64,000 nucleotides of DNA from Clostridia bacterium (GCA_017525875.1 JAFXSG010000001.1:84570-148569); one strand, 5' to 3'. Counted from the first letter of the stretch, positions 18,068 to 27,785 are shown. A program made the numbers and translations. Notes: generated from the letters alone by a model not told the origin.

Positions 18068-19168
18068 ATGACTCTACATAACTTATGGTTGCTCTTGATA
18101 TGGCCGTTATTGTTCGGCGGTGTCAGCGCAGTTCTGATCCCGAAGCGTGAGGAATACGTGCTCGGGCAGAAGAAAACGCGCTGGCACTGGATCCCTGCGC
18201 TCATTCTCGTTTTGCCGTTCATTATTTGGGCTGCATGGAGGTCAAATGCTTTCGGAGATACCGCGGCATACAGACAGCAGTTTTTGAATGCTCCCGCATC
18301 GTTCTCGAATCTGGTATCGTATGTTTCGGGCCGCACGAAGGACAGGGGCTACTCTTTGCTCGTGGTCGTGTTCAAAACCCTGGTCTCCCGCTCCGACGTT
18401 TTTTTCTTCTTATTTATCGCGGCGGTACAGATGATATGCCTTGCGGCGATGTATCGTAAGTATTCGGAGGATTACTGGCTGAGCATCTTCCTTTTCATCG
18501 CGTCCACGGACTATATCTCCTGGATGCACAACGGCATGAGGCAGTTTATCGCCGCGGCCATACTTTTTGCCAGTATACCTTTGATTATCAAAGGGAAATA
18601 CATTCCGATGCTGATAATTGCGGTTTTGGCGACACAGATACACTTGTCCGCGCTGATATTCCTTCCGTTTATTTTCGTTATCAATGGCAGAGCATGGAAT
18701 TGGAGGACTGTCCTTTTCATAGTCGGCATACTGGTATCGGTCGTTTTTATCGACAGGATCACGGGCATTATCACAAATGCAATGAAGGATACCGCGTACA
18801 GCAGCGAGATCCAACAGCTCATCAACGACGACGGAGTAAACCTGTTCCGCGCCCTGTTTTACTCCGTGCCGGCAGTGCTCTCATTCGCATTCCGGAGCAA
18901 TCTTGACAAGGCGAACGATCCTATGATAAACATGTGCGCGAATCTTTCCGTTATCGGAATGGGCTTCTATGTTTTCGCCTACTTTACGAGCGGCATACTT
19001 ATCGGACGGCTTCCGATCTATTTTACGCTTGCGAACTATATCCTTATTCCGTGGCTGATAAAGAATGTATTCAATAAGGGCTCGGCATTCTTTATCCGGG
19101 CGTGCTTTATCGGAGTCTACAGTTTTTTCTTCTACTACCAGATGAGCATCAGCTGGGGACTCATGTAA
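18068..19168 (+). CDS. epsG: EpsG family membrane protein, putative polysaccharide polymerase
   Basis: A 366-residue very hydrophobic protein with about ten predicted membrane helices. The segments FGDTAAYRQQF near residue 60 and YISWMHNGMRQFIAAAI near residue 155 match the EpsG family, the Wzy-like polymerases of Gram-positive exopolysaccharide loci. It would link repeat units on the outer face of the membrane under control of the Wzz/BY-kinases encoded just upstream. No ribosome site of good strength is visible; the start at 18068 is the first ATG after the previous gene. The presence of a Wzy-type enzyme beside a Wzm/Wzt exporter is unusual. Confidence 0.85.
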   Translation: MTLHNLWLLLIWPLLFGGVSAVLIPKREEYVLGQKKTRWHWIPALILVLPFIIWAAWRSNAFGDTAAYRQQFLNAPASFSNLVSYVSGRTKDRGYSLLVVVFKTLVSRSDVFFFLFIAAVQMICLAAMYRKYSEDYWLSIFLFIASTDYISWMHNGMRQFIAAAILFASIPLIIKGKYIPMLIIAVLATQIHLSALIFLPFIFVINGRAWNWRTVLFIVGILVSVVFIDRITGIITNAMKDTAYSSEIQQLINDDGVNLFRALFYSVPAVLSFAFRSNLDKANDPMINMCANLSVIGMGFYVFAYFTSGILIGRLPIYFTLANYILIPWLIKNVFNKGSAFFIRACFIGVYSFFFYYQMSISWGLM

Positions 19169-19198
19169 CAGAATCTGACAGCTCCAAGGAGGATCTTT

Positions 19199-19597
19199 AT
19201 GAAAAGAGTTATAACTTACGGAACATTCGACCTTATCCATTACGGGCATATCAATCTGCTTCGCAGGGCGAAAGCGCTGGGAGACTATTTGATAGTAGGC
19301 CTTTCCACCGACGAATTCAACTGGAACGAAAAGCATAAGGTCAGCTTTTTCAGCTATGAGCAGCGCAAAGAGCTGCTTGAGGCGATAAGGTACGTCGATC
19401 TTGTGATACCCGAGGAGAACTGGGATCAAAAATCGAAGGACGTAAAGGAGTACCATATCGATACTTTTGTTATCGGCGACGACTGGAAAGGGAAATTCGA
19501 TTTTCTTAAGGAGGACTGTGAAGTGGTCTATCTCCCGAGGACTCCCGAAATATCAACTTCCCAAATCAAAGCGGAACTGAAGGGATCGGATAATTGA
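19199..19597 (+). CDS. tagD: Glycerol-3-phosphate cytidylyltransferase
   Basis: A 132-residue protein of exactly the size of TagD/GCT. It has the nucleotidyltransferase signatures TYGTFDLIHYGHINLL (with HxGH at the CTP site) and the C-terminal ISTSQIK. It makes CDP-glycerol from sn-glycerol-3-phosphate and CTP in the cytoplasm; relatives make CDP-ribitol or CDP-ethanolamine, so the exact alcohol is not certain. It lies behind AAGGAGG and its stop overlaps the LicD gene (TGATG), which suggests that LicD uses the CDP-alcohol made here. Confidence 0.92.
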   Translation: MKRVITYGTFDLIHYGHINLLRRAKALGDYLIVGLSTDEFNWNEKHKVSFFSYEQRKELLEAIRYVDLVIPEENWDQKSKDVKEYHIDTFVIGDDWKGKFDFLKEDCEVVYLPRTPEISTSQIKAELKGSDN

Positions 19598-20472
19598 TGG
19601 ATACGGTATTAAGGCGTCTGCAGCTTACTCAATTGGAAATACTGAAAGTTGCGGATGAGTTCTGCAGAAAACACGGGATAAAGTATTCGTTGTATGCCGG
19701 GTCTCTTTTGGGGGCGGTGCGCCATCAGGGCTTCATTCCATGGGATGACGACCTTGATATTTGTATGGCCAGATCGGAATATGAGAGGTTTCTCAGCGCC
19801 TGGGCGTCCGACCCGCAGGATGGGTATGTACTGCAGAACAAGGAGACCGAGCGCGGGTTCTCACAGTCGTTCACAAAGATAAGGAAGGAGCATACCTGCT
19901 TCCTTCAGGATATAGATGCCCCGGACAAGTATTATACGGGCATTTTCCTGGACGTTTTCCCGATAGACAGGCTTCCGGAAAAAGCATTGAAAAGGAAGCT
20001 CTTCAGGTGGGACTGCCTGCGCTATCAGCTGCTTACCCGGGAGTTTGTTCCGCCAAAGGGCAGCTTTGTTCAGAAAACGGTCGCAAGGGCGATCCTTATG
20101 ACTACTCCGAAAAGGAAACGCCCCGAAATAAGAAAAAAGTATTTGGCAAGGATCACAAGATACAAGGAGCTTACAAACACTCCGACGATCGCGATAGAGA
20201 CTTTCAATACGATCCGCTGCGACCTTCCGAGTGATCTGCTGGATCGATACACGACGCTTCGTTTTGAAGACGGAGAATACATGTGTTTCGAAGCATGGGA
20301 CGAGTATCTTACTCATAAATACGGGGACTATATGCAGCTCCCTCCCGAAGAGGACAGAGCGTGGAAGCATCATCCCATATTGATAGACTTCGAGCGCGGG
20401 TATGACGAGATAGCAAAGGAAAACAGAACGTCGGGCGCAGTGAACGCAGAGGGAACAAATTCGGTCGATTGA
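19597..20472 (+). CDS. LicD family phosphotransferase
   Basis: A 291-residue protein with the LicD signature: LYAGSLLGAVRHQGFIPWDD followed by DLDICM, where the acidic residues bind metal. LicD enzymes move phosphocholine or other phospho-alcohols from a CDP-linked donor onto glycans. Here the donor is probably the CDP-glycerol (or similar) made by the overlapping TagD gene, so the polysaccharide may carry glycerol-phosphate. I chose the ATG at 19597 that overlaps the upstream stop. No choline uptake or kinase genes are in the window, which argues against phosphocholine. Confidence 0.9.
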   Translation: MDTVLRRLQLTQLEILKVADEFCRKHGIKYSLYAGSLLGAVRHQGFIPWDDDLDICMARSEYERFLSAWASDPQDGYVLQNKETERGFSQSFTKIRKEHTCFLQDIDAPDKYYTGIFLDVFPIDRLPEKALKRKLFRWDCLRYQLLTREFVPPKGSFVQKTVARAILMTTPKRKRPEIRKKYLARITRYKELTNTPTIAIETFNTIRCDLPSDLLDRYTTLRFEDGEYMCFEAWDEYLTHKYGDYMQLPPEEDRAWKHHPILIDFERGYDEIAKENRTSGAVNAEGTNSVD

Positions 20473-20486
20473 GGGAGAAAACGGAG

Positions 20487-21611
20487 ATGAACGAACAGCC
20501 GATCAGGGTACTTCAGGTGATCGGTATCATGAACAGGGGCGGGGCGGAAACGATGGTCCTGAATCTGTATCGCAATATCGACAGGAGCAGAGTGCAGTTC
20601 GATTTTGTTGAGAACGAGACCGAACAGCCCGCTGTATTCGATCAGGAGATCCTATCGCTCGGCGGGCGGATATACCACTGCCCGAAATTCGTCGGCAAAA
20701 ATATCATCCGCTACAAAAAATGGTGGGATGATTTCTTCCGCGAGCATTCCGGAGAGTATAAGGTCGTTCACGGGCACATCGGCAGTACAGCAGCCATTTA
20801 TCTTAAAGCTGCAAAAAAACACGGGATGTACACGATAGCTCACAGCCATGGAAAGAACGGCGTGAAGAGCTTCAGGACTTCCGCGTATCAGCTTATTTCA
20901 TACAGAACGAGATTCATTGCCGATTTCTTTTTCGGTTGTTCTGCAATAGCCGGAGAGGACAGGTTCGGCAAAAAGGTCGTTGGATCAGACAGATACAGGA
21001 TATTCAATAACGCAGTTGACGTGGAGAGATTCAAATACGATCCGGATCTAAGAACCGCCGTGCGCGAAAAACTCGGAGTTCGCGAAGAAGAATACGTAAT
21101 AGGCCATGTCGGCAGATTCGATTCGGCAAAAAACCAGATCTATTTGATAGAGATCTTTAACGAGATCAATAAAAAGCGTAAAGACGTCAGGCTGATACTT
21201 GTCGGCGACGGCTCCGCGAGGGAGAAGGTCCAGCTCAGAGCCGAAGAACTTGGGCTGACGGACCGGATCATGTTCCTCGGAATACGATCCGATGTTCCGG
21301 ATCTGCTGCAGGCTATGGATATTATGGTATTCCCGTCTAAAAACGAAGGCTTGCCGGTAACGCTCGTGGAGGCTCAGGCTTCGGGGCTGGCGTGCGTTAT
21401 TTCGGATGGAGTGCCGGCAGATTCCATAATTGCTAAGGATCTGGTTACCGTCTGCAGTTTGAAGGATTCTCCCGAGATATGGGCCGATCATGTTATATCC
21501 AAATTAGGAGAAGAAAGACGGGATCATAGCTGCGATGTTGCCGAAGCGGGATTCGATATCAAACAGACCGCAAAGTGGATCGAGGAGTTTTATATTGAAA
21601 AAAGCAAATGA
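20487..21611 (+). CDS. Glycosyltransferase family 4-type (GT-B)
   Basis: A 374-residue GT-B glycosyltransferase. The N-terminal half opens with VLQVIGIMNRGGAETMVLNL, the acceptor-side glycine loop of this family; the C-terminal half has IGHVGRFDSAKNQIYLIEIF and PSKNEGLPVTLVEAQASGL, which contains the E-x7-E motif of retaining GT4 enzymes. It probably adds one sugar of the repeat unit at the inner membrane face. The ATG at 20487 has a GGAG site close by; an in-frame TTG at 20469 overlaps the LicD stop and is less likely. Confidence 0.9.
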   Translation: MNEQPIRVLQVIGIMNRGGAETMVLNLYRNIDRSRVQFDFVENETEQPAVFDQEILSLGGRIYHCPKFVGKNIIRYKKWWDDFFREHSGEYKVVHGHIGSTAAIYLKAAKKHGMYTIAHSHGKNGVKSFRTSAYQLISYRTRFIADFFFGCSAIAGEDRFGKKVVGSDRYRIFNNAVDVERFKYDPDLRTAVREKLGVREEEYVIGHVGRFDSAKNQIYLIEIFNEINKKRKDVRLILVGDGSAREKVQLRAEELGLTDRIMFLGIRSDVPDLLQAMDIMVFPSKNEGLPVTLVEAQASGLACVISDGVPADSIIAKDLVTVCSLKDSPEIWADHVISKLGEERRDHSCDVAEAGFDIKQTAKWIEEFYIEKSK

Positions 21612-22491
21612 GAATATAATACTGACGGTTTTTACTCCTGCGTACAACAGGGCGCATACGCTTCCCCGAACGTACGAATCGCTGCTTTCTCAGAAAAACA
21701 AGGGGTTTATTTGGCTGATAGTCGATGACGGTTCGACTGACAGCACGAGCGAGCTTGTTCGGGACTGGCAGAGAAGAGAAAACGGATTCGAGATAAGATA
21801 CATATATAAACAGAACGGCGGTATGCATACCGCCCATAACACAGCGTACGAAAGCATCGATACTGAACTCAACGTATGCATTGATTCTGACGATGCGCTC
21901 GGGGAGGATGCGGTAGAGAAGATCCTGAACAAATGGGAAGAGGTCAAGGATAAGGGCTATGCCGGAATAATCGGTCTTGACGCAGACTTTTCCGGAAAAA
22001 TAATCGGGAAGGGTTTCCCGGAAGGCATGACCGAAACCACTGTGATTGGCTACTACGCATCGGACGGTAGCGGCGACAAGAAGCTGGTGTACAGAACGGA
22101 AATAATCAACAAGTATCCGCCTTATCCGGTCTTCGAGGGGGAAAAATATGTGTCCCTGTCTTATAAATACCGGCTTATCGATCAGGAATATAAAATGGCC
22201 GTTCTTAACGAGATACTGTGCAATGTTGAATATCAGGCCGACGGCTCATCAAAAAACATGTTAAAGCAGTATCTGCGCAATCCGAAGGGCTTTGCATTCT
22301 GGCGAAAGGTCTGCATGCAGTATCCGACGAGCACGAAAAGGATGATCATCGACTGCGTGCATTACGTTTCAAGCAGCATACTCGCAAAGAATAAAAGATT
22401 CATAGCCGAGTCTCCGAAGAAAATGCTTTCGGTACTTGCGATAATACCGGGTTTGCTGTTATCTGCTTATATAAGGATTAAGTGCAAATGA
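21595..22491 (+). CDS. Glycosyltransferase family 2
   Basis: A 298-residue GT-A enzyme. It begins with ILTVFTPAYNRAHTLPRTYE and has WLIVDDGSTDST and the DxD-type motif CIDSDDALGED. I chose the TTG at 21595 because GAGGAG lies 7 bases before it and it gives the normal family N-terminus; the longer reading frame from 21535 would overlap the previous gene and add unrelated residues. The gene overlaps its upstream neighbour by 17 bases. The sugar and linkage are unknown. Confidence 0.88.
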   Translation: MKKANENIILTVFTPAYNRAHTLPRTYESLLSQKNKGFIWLIVDDGSTDSTSELVRDWQRRENGFEIRYIYKQNGGMHTAHNTAYESIDTELNVCIDSDDALGEDAVEKILNKWEEVKDKGYAGIIGLDADFSGKIIGKGFPEGMTETTVIGYYASDGSGDKKLVYRTEIINKYPPYPVFEGEKYVSLSYKYRLIDQEYKMAVLNEILCNVEYQADGSSKNMLKQYLRNPKGFAFWRKVCMQYPTSTKRMIIDCVHYVSSSILAKNKRFIAESPKKMLSVLAIIPGLLLSAYIRIKCK

Positions 22492-23621
22492 ACAAGAAAA
22501 AGATCAAAGTGTTGTTTCTTATCCATGATCTCGGAAAGGGCGGAGCCGAGAAGGTGCTCGTCAACCTTGTCAACAACATGGATCATTCAAAATTCGATAT
22601 CACTGTAATGACTCTTTTCGACGGCGGGGTCAACCGGCAGTTTTTAAGCGAGCATGTCAGATACCTGTACTGGTGCAAACGAACGATACCCGGCAACTCC
22701 AAGCTGATGAAGCTCCTCTCTCCGGAGCGGCTGCACAAAATGATAGTTAAGGAACGATACGATATCGAAGTATCATACCTGGAGGGGCCGAGCGCAAGGG
22801 TCGTAAGCGGATGTCCCGATACGGGCACAAAACTGGTGAGTTGGGTGCATATTGAGATCCATACCGAAAAACGTGCTGCAAGAGCCTTCAGAAGCATTTC
22901 CGAAGCAAGAAAATGCTATGAGAGGTTTGACATGCTTGCTTTCGTTTCGAATACCGTCAGGGAATGTTTTGCAAAGACTCTGAAGATACAAAAACAGGGT
23001 GAAGTATTATACAATACCAACGAGAGCAGCAAAATCCGCGAGCTGTCCATAGAAAACACGGATGAAATCGCTTTCCCCGAAGACAAGTTCAAAATGGTCG
23101 GGGTAGGCAAACTGCTGAAAAGCAAGGGATTTGACAGAGTACTCCGAGTCCTGAAGCGCCTGAAGGACGAGGGCTGCCCGGTCATGCTTTATCTGCTCGG
23201 AGACGGCAGAGAAAAGGACGAGCTGATGAACTTTGTCAAGGAGAACGAATTGGAAGAACAGGTGGTGTTTCTGGGCTATCGGGTAAATCCGTATAAATAT
23301 GTCAGAAGATGCGACTTGTTTGTATGCGCAAGCCATGCAGAAGGGTTTTCGACAGCAGCGACCGAGGCACTCATCGTCGGCACGCCGGTCTGTACGGTGG
23401 AAGTTTCCGGCATGAAAGAGATGCTGGGGGAGAACAACGAGTACGGGATCGTTACCGAAAACAGCGAAGAAGGATTGTATCGGGGCATTAAGAGCCTTCT
23501 CGACGATCCCGAATTGCTTGCACATTACACGAGAAAGGCTGAGGAAAGAGGCAGGAGCTTCAGCACGGAGACCACGGTCAAGGCGGTTGAAGACATGCTT
23601 CTTTCGCTGATCGAAAAATGA
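22488..23621 (+). CDS. Glycosyltransferase family 4-type (GT-B)
   Basis: A 377-residue GT-B enzyme with the opening VLFLIHDLGKGGAEKVLVNL and, in the C-terminal half, MVGVGKLLKSKGFDRVLRVL and CASHAEGFSTAATEALIVGT, the donor-binding E-x7-E region. It overlaps the preceding gene by ATGA and the following one in the same way, so translation is coupled along this part of the operon. It probably builds the polysaccharide repeat unit; the donor is unknown. Confidence 0.9.
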   Translation: MNKKKIKVLFLIHDLGKGGAEKVLVNLVNNMDHSKFDITVMTLFDGGVNRQFLSEHVRYLYWCKRTIPGNSKLMKLLSPERLHKMIVKERYDIEVSYLEGPSARVVSGCPDTGTKLVSWVHIEIHTEKRAARAFRSISEARKCYERFDMLAFVSNTVRECFAKTLKIQKQGEVLYNTNESSKIRELSIENTDEIAFPEDKFKMVGVGKLLKSKGFDRVLRVLKRLKDEGCPVMLYLLGDGREKDELMNFVKENELEEQVVFLGYRVNPYKYVRRCDLFVCASHAEGFSTAATEALIVGTPVCTVEVSGMKEMLGENNEYGIVTENSEEGLYRGIKSLLDDPELLAHYTRKAEERGRSFSTETTVKAVEDMLLSLIEK

Positions 23622-24613
23622 GAACGGAGCGCAGGCCGAAGATATCAATAATAGTGCCCTGCTATAACGTGGCAAATGAGCTGGAACGCTGTGTAAACAG
23701 CATTCTTGCTCAAACATACTCCGAACTGGAAATAGTCCTGGTCGATGACGGCTCTTGTGATTCCACCGCTTGCATTATGCGGGACCTTGCCGAAAAAGAC
23801 GAACGGATAGTCTGCGTTTATAAGCCAAACGGCGGAGTCACTTCAGCCAGGCTGGCGGGGATAGAAAAGTCGACCGGCGCATGGTTGGGTTTCGTTGACG
23901 GCGACGATGAGATCGAGCCCGAAATGTATGAGCGTTTGATCGGAAACGCGATCAGGCATAACGCGGATATTTCGCATTGCGGCTATAAGATGCTTTTTCC
24001 CGACGGAAGAGTAAACTGCTTCCATAACACGGGCATGCTTTTCGAACAGGATACGGAACGCGGCATGGCCGACCTTCTGGACGGTTCGATAGTCGAACCG
24101 GGCTTATGCAATAAGCTGTATAGAAGAAAACTGTTCGACGGATTGGCGGGCGAACTGGATGCCGGAATAAAGATCAACGAGGATCTGTTGATGAATTATC
24201 TCCTCTTCAAAAAGGCAGAACGATCTGTCTTTGAAGATTTTTGCCCATACCGCTATATAGTCCGCGGCGCTTCCGCATCAAGGCAAAAGCTGAATGAAAA
24301 CAAGATATTCGATCCAATAAAAGTAAAACGCATAATTCTCGATACAGCGCCCGAATGTGTCGCAAAAGCGGCGGAAAAGGCGTTTATCAGCACCTGCGTC
24401 AATGTTTTCAACTCGCTTGCGTTTACCGGCAAAAAGGAGTTTGTCAAAGAAAAAAAAGAAGTTAGAACACTCATCATTGACAATTGGGACAAAACGAGGC
24501 TTCTTTCAAAAAAACAACGCGCCGCTGCGCTGCTCATTAAAGCTCTGCCCGGAGCATACAGCGGCATCTACAGGATCTATTCCGACAAGTTCCGAACCAG
24601 CCCTTACAGATAG
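23618..24613 (+). CDS. Glycosyltransferase family 2
   Basis: A 331-residue GT-A enzyme: ISIIVPCYNVANELERCVNS at the N-terminus, VLVDDGSCDST and the metal-binding GFVDGDDEIEPE. The start ATG overlaps the upstream stop. The C-terminal ~100 residues are basic and probably lie on the membrane. It differs clearly from the following GT2, so they are not a recent duplication. Confidence 0.9.
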   Translation: MRTERRPKISIIVPCYNVANELERCVNSILAQTYSELEIVLVDDGSCDSTACIMRDLAEKDERIVCVYKPNGGVTSARLAGIEKSTGAWLGFVDGDDEIEPEMYERLIGNAIRHNADISHCGYKMLFPDGRVNCFHNTGMLFEQDTERGMADLLDGSIVEPGLCNKLYRRKLFDGLAGELDAGIKINEDLLMNYLLFKKAERSVFEDFCPYRYIVRGASASRQKLNENKIFDPIKVKRIILDTAPECVAKAAEKAFISTCVNVFNSLAFTGKKEFVKEKKEVRTLIIDNWDKTRLLSKKQRAAALLIKALPGAYSGIYRIYSDKFRTSPYR

Positions 24614-24622
24614 GAGAGAGCT

Positions 24623-25603
24623 ATGGCGAGCAAAAGTTTGATCAGTATAATCGTCCCCGTTTATAAGGTGGAACCATACCTTGACAAGTGCGTGCGCTCG
24701 ATCGTTGAGCAGACCTATGCTGACCTCGAGATAATCCTCGTCGACGACGGGTCGCCGGATAACTGCCCCGCGATGTGCGACGCGTGGGCTGAAAAGGACA
24801 GCCGGATCAAGGTGATCCATAAGAAAAACGGCGGTCTTTCCGACGCGCGAAACGCGGGGACGGAGGCCGCAAGCGGAGAATACATACTTTTCGTCGACAG
24901 CGACGATTGGATCGCTCCCGAAATGTGCGGATTTATGCTTGCGCGCATGAATGAAACAAACAGTGATATAGTTTCATGCGACGCGGTGCGGGTGTGGGAC
25001 GACAGCACCCCTCAACGGAAAATGATGCGCGACAATGAGCCTCATGTGCTCGACAGGACCGAGGCCATGCGCGCGCTGATACAATCCACTTGCCTTATAA
25101 TGACAGTGTGGAATAAACTGTACAAAGCGCAGATCGTGAAAAAGATCCCGTTTGAAAAGGGAAAGATCCATGAAGATGAGATCTGGAGCTGGCAGGCGAT
25201 AGGGGCCGCCACGCGCGTAGCAACGGTCAGCGAAGCATTCTATTATTATCGTCAAAGAGCGGACGGCATTATGGGCGACGGGTATACCGGCTTTCCCATG
25301 ATAGTCATTCGCGCGAAGCAGCAGAGACATGATTATATCGTGAAAGAAATACCTGCGCTGTCGGATATCGATTCCGAAAACCTTTTGAACACGTGTTTTT
25401 ATCAGGGCGTTCAGGTCATCAACCATGAAAAATGCGACAGACGCAGGGATTTTATAAAACAACTCAAACAAGCTGCTTCGGAGTGCGAATTCACTAAAGA
25501 TTACTATTCCGGTTTGAGCTTTTCAAAAAAGATCAAGCTGACGATGATGAAGAGGTCTCTCGGCTTAGCCTGCAGATTGGCAGTTATGCGCGGAGTTAAA
25601 TGA
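24623..25603 (+). CDS. Glycosyltransferase family 2
   Basis: A 326-residue GT-A enzyme with ISIIVPVYKVEPYLDKCVRS, ILVDDGSPDNCP and LFVDSDDWIAPE, and the KIHEDEIWSWQ segment that supplies the catalytic base in this subfamily (CpsIV/EpsJ-like). It starts behind TAGGAG. It is one of four GT2 enzymes in the operon. Confidence 0.92.
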   Translation: MASKSLISIIVPVYKVEPYLDKCVRSIVEQTYADLEIILVDDGSPDNCPAMCDAWAEKDSRIKVIHKKNGGLSDARNAGTEAASGEYILFVDSDDWIAPEMCGFMLARMNETNSDIVSCDAVRVWDDSTPQRKMMRDNEPHVLDRTEAMRALIQSTCLIMTVWNKLYKAQIVKKIPFEKGKIHEDEIWSWQAIGAATRVATVSEAFYYYRQRADGIMGDGYTGFPMIVIRAKQQRHDYIVKEIPALSDIDSENLLNTCFYQGVQVINHEKCDRRRDFIKQLKQAASECEFTKDYYSGLSFSKKIKLTMMKRSLGLACRLAVMRGVK

Positions 25604-25615
25604 ACGGAGGATGGC

Positions 25616-26164
25616 ATGATAAAAAGAGTCTTAAGGGGTCTGGGAAAAAAGTGGTACGCAATAACCGGAAATGAAGCCGGGTTTTTACGTCTTAAGATCC
25701 AACAGTTTGTCGAAGCCGGAGGCAAATGCGGCAAAAACTTCAAGTTTTACTGCGATATGCCGGGCGAGCCGTATTTTGTTGAGATAGGAGACGATGTTAC
25801 CATTGCCGGCGGGACAGTGCTCCTGACACATGATAACTCCGTTATCAAATGCGGTATCGACGCGACGGATTATTTTGGAAGGATCAAAATTGGCAGCAAT
25901 TGTTTTATCGGGATGAAGTGCATATTGCTGCCCGGTGTCGAACTCGGAGACCGCACAATAGTCGGAGCCGGAAGCGTCGTTACAAAGAGTTTCCCGGAAG
26001 GGAACGTGGTACTGGGAGGCAATCCGGCAAAGGTGCTGTGTACGGTAGACGACTTTCGGGAAAAGAAAAAACATCTATGCGTAAACCTTGACAAGGACGG
26101 ACTGCGGGCAAAGAAGAGAGAGTATCTGACTTCACTCCCGGAACAAATGCTTGAGAAAAAATGA
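25616..26164 (+). CDS. Hexapeptide-repeat acetyltransferase (WbbJ/maa-like)
   Basis: A 182-residue left-handed beta-helix acyltransferase. The hexapeptide rungs are clear from about residue 50 (VEIGDDVTIAGGTVLLTHDN, IKIGSNCFIGMKCILLPGVE, TIVGAGSVVTKSFPEGNVVL) and end with the GNPAKV signature. The histidine in LTHDN is the likely catalytic base. It would O-acetylate a sugar of the polymer using acetyl-CoA. It lies 12 bases after a GT2 gene behind a GGAGG-like site. Confidence 0.9.
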   Translation: MIKRVLRGLGKKWYAITGNEAGFLRLKIQQFVEAGGKCGKNFKFYCDMPGEPYFVEIGDDVTIAGGTVLLTHDNSVIKCGIDATDYFGRIKIGSNCFIGMKCILLPGVELGDRTIVGAGSVVTKSFPEGNVVLGGNPAKVLCTVDDFREKKKHLCVNLDKDGLRAKKREYLTSLPEQMLEKK

Positions 26165-26212
26165 CCGTTTCCCAAAAGACGGTTCATGCGGCGCAAACGT
26201 AAGGAGGCTGCA

Positions 26213-26764
26213 ATGATAAAATCAAAAAAGGACCTTAAGGAATACATAGAATCCGACAACGCTCCGTACAGGCCGAAAGGGAAAAAAGGAAGGTTTATAG
26301 CCGCATTTTCGCAGCAGCCCACGTATGCCGTCGGTAAGTATCTGAAAGCGCTCAGACGGCTCGAGTACCGCCTGAACACCTCAAACGGCAGCAGGCTGAG
26401 TCGAATAATGGCGCTGATCTGCGAAAGAAAAAAGAACCGCTTAGGCAATAAGCTGGGGATCGAGATATGCCCGAACTGCATCGGCAAAGGCGTTATTATC
26501 GATCATGGGCTCGTTCTGGTCAACTATGAGGCCAGGATCGGTGAAAACTGCAGGCTTCACGGCTCGAACTGTATTGGAAATTCCGGAAAGGCACTGGCGG
26601 CTCCAAGAATCGGCAATAACGTCGATATAGGCTATGGAGCAATGGTCATCGGAGACGTCGAGATAGCGGACAATGTTGTGATCGGAGCAAACGCGGTAGT
26701 GAATAAATCCGTCTTGATCCCGGGAAGCCTCGTTGCCGGGGTCCCGGCGCAGCGCAAAGGATGA
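26213..26764 (+). CDS. Serine O-acetyltransferase-like hexapeptide transferase
   Basis: A 183-residue acyltransferase from the ATG at 26213, which has AAGGAGG 5 bases upstream; an in-frame ATG at 26186 is less likely. The C-terminal half shows hexapeptide rungs (GKGVIIDHGLVLVNYEARIG, then PRIGNNVDIGYGAMVIGDVE and VVIGANAVVNKSVL) and ends in AGVPAQ. It resembles CysE in the repeat region only; the N-terminal helices are unrelated and basic. In this context it more likely acetylates a sugar than serine. The fourth GT2 follows 10 bases on. Confidence 0.85.
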   Translation: MIKSKKDLKEYIESDNAPYRPKGKKGRFIAAFSQQPTYAVGKYLKALRRLEYRLNTSNGSRLSRIMALICERKKNRLGNKLGIEICPNCIGKGVIIDHGLVLVNYEARIGENCRLHGSNCIGNSGKALAAPRIGNNVDIGYGAMVIGDVEIADNVVIGANAVVNKSVLIPGSLVAGVPAQRKG

Positions 26765-26774
26765 GAGGAGCAGT

Positions 26775-27785
26775 ATGTTTTTTTCGATCGTGATCCCGGT
26801 GTATAATGCCGAAAAGTCTCTCAGACGCTGCCTTGAAAGCGTAAAGGCTCAGACGTTTATAGATTTTGAAGTCATAATAGTTGACGACGGTTCGGCAGAC
26901 AGCAGCGGCGGGATCTGCAGGGAATTCACCGATACCGACGGCAGGTTCCGTTATGTTTATCAGGAAAACAAAGGCGTATCCGCGGCGCGAAACCGCGGCG
27001 TTAGCGAGGCGGCCGCACAATTCATCGCCTTTATCGACTGCGACGACGAGTACACGGCGGATTACCTTCTGAAGTTTTATGAAGCAACAACCCAACATCC
27101 CACATGCGGCAGCTTCTGGTGCGGTTATGCTTCCATCGACTCCGAGCAGGGAACGAAAGCCGTGCTTTACGGCTCTGAAAAAAAGCTCGTGACCGAAGAC
27201 AGGAGCTCAATAATGTCGCTTTACGACAGCTTCCTTGCCGCCGCAGTATGGAACAAGGTGTTCAGGCGGGAAATAATAATTGACAACTCTATAACCATGC
27301 CCGAGGACATTTCTCTCGGCGAGGATCTGCTGTTCAATTTCGAGTACCTCGATAATTGCCGGAATACGGAGATACAGCTGATCAATGAACCGCTCTATCG
27401 GTATCACTGCGGCGGAGGCGCTTCTCTGAACACAAAATACAGGCCGGATCTGCTGCGGATTTATGAGCGCCTTTCGGACGGAATGGGAAAGTATGTTGAC
27501 AAATGGGGCCTTGACGAGAACGAAAAGGGCAGATACTACAGTGCCGTTTACAGTATGCTATTCAGGGCGATGAAGAACAATTACAGCCCTGTGAATCCGA
27601 TGAAGAAAAAGGAAAAGCTCGCAGTAAACAATGGAGTATTGAAAAGCAAACGGTTCGTGGAAGCCGCGGCAAAAGCGTCCGACAGGATCCATCCGCTGTA
27701 CAAAATGGCGTTTTCCATCGGAGATTACAGGCTGGTAAGGCTCGTTGATAAACTTGCTGAAGCAAAGGCCAAAATAAAACGATAA
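26775..27785 (+). CDS. Glycosyltransferase family 2
   Basis: A 336-residue GT-A enzyme starting at the ATG at 26775 behind GAGAGGAG. It has FSIVIPVYNAEKSLRRCLES, VIIVDDGSADSS and the metal site FIAFIDCDDEYT, plus the downstream ISLGEDLLFNFEYL motif. A longer frame from 26733 would run into the acetyltransferase gene and is not needed. Confidence 0.9.
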   Translation: MFFSIVIPVYNAEKSLRRCLESVKAQTFIDFEVIIVDDGSADSSGGICREFTDTDGRFRYVYQENKGVSAARNRGVSEAAAQFIAFIDCDDEYTADYLLKFYEATTQHPTCGSFWCGYASIDSEQGTKAVLYGSEKKLVTEDRSSIMSLYDSFLAAAVWNKVFRREIIIDNSITMPEDISLGEDLLFNFEYLDNCRNTEIQLINEPLYRYHCGGGASLNTKYRPDLLRIYERLSDGMGKYVDKWGLDENEKGRYYSAVYSMLFRAMKNNYSPVNPMKKKEKLAVNNGVLKSKRFVEAAAKASDRIHPLYKMAFSIGDYRLVRLVDKLAEAKAKIKR

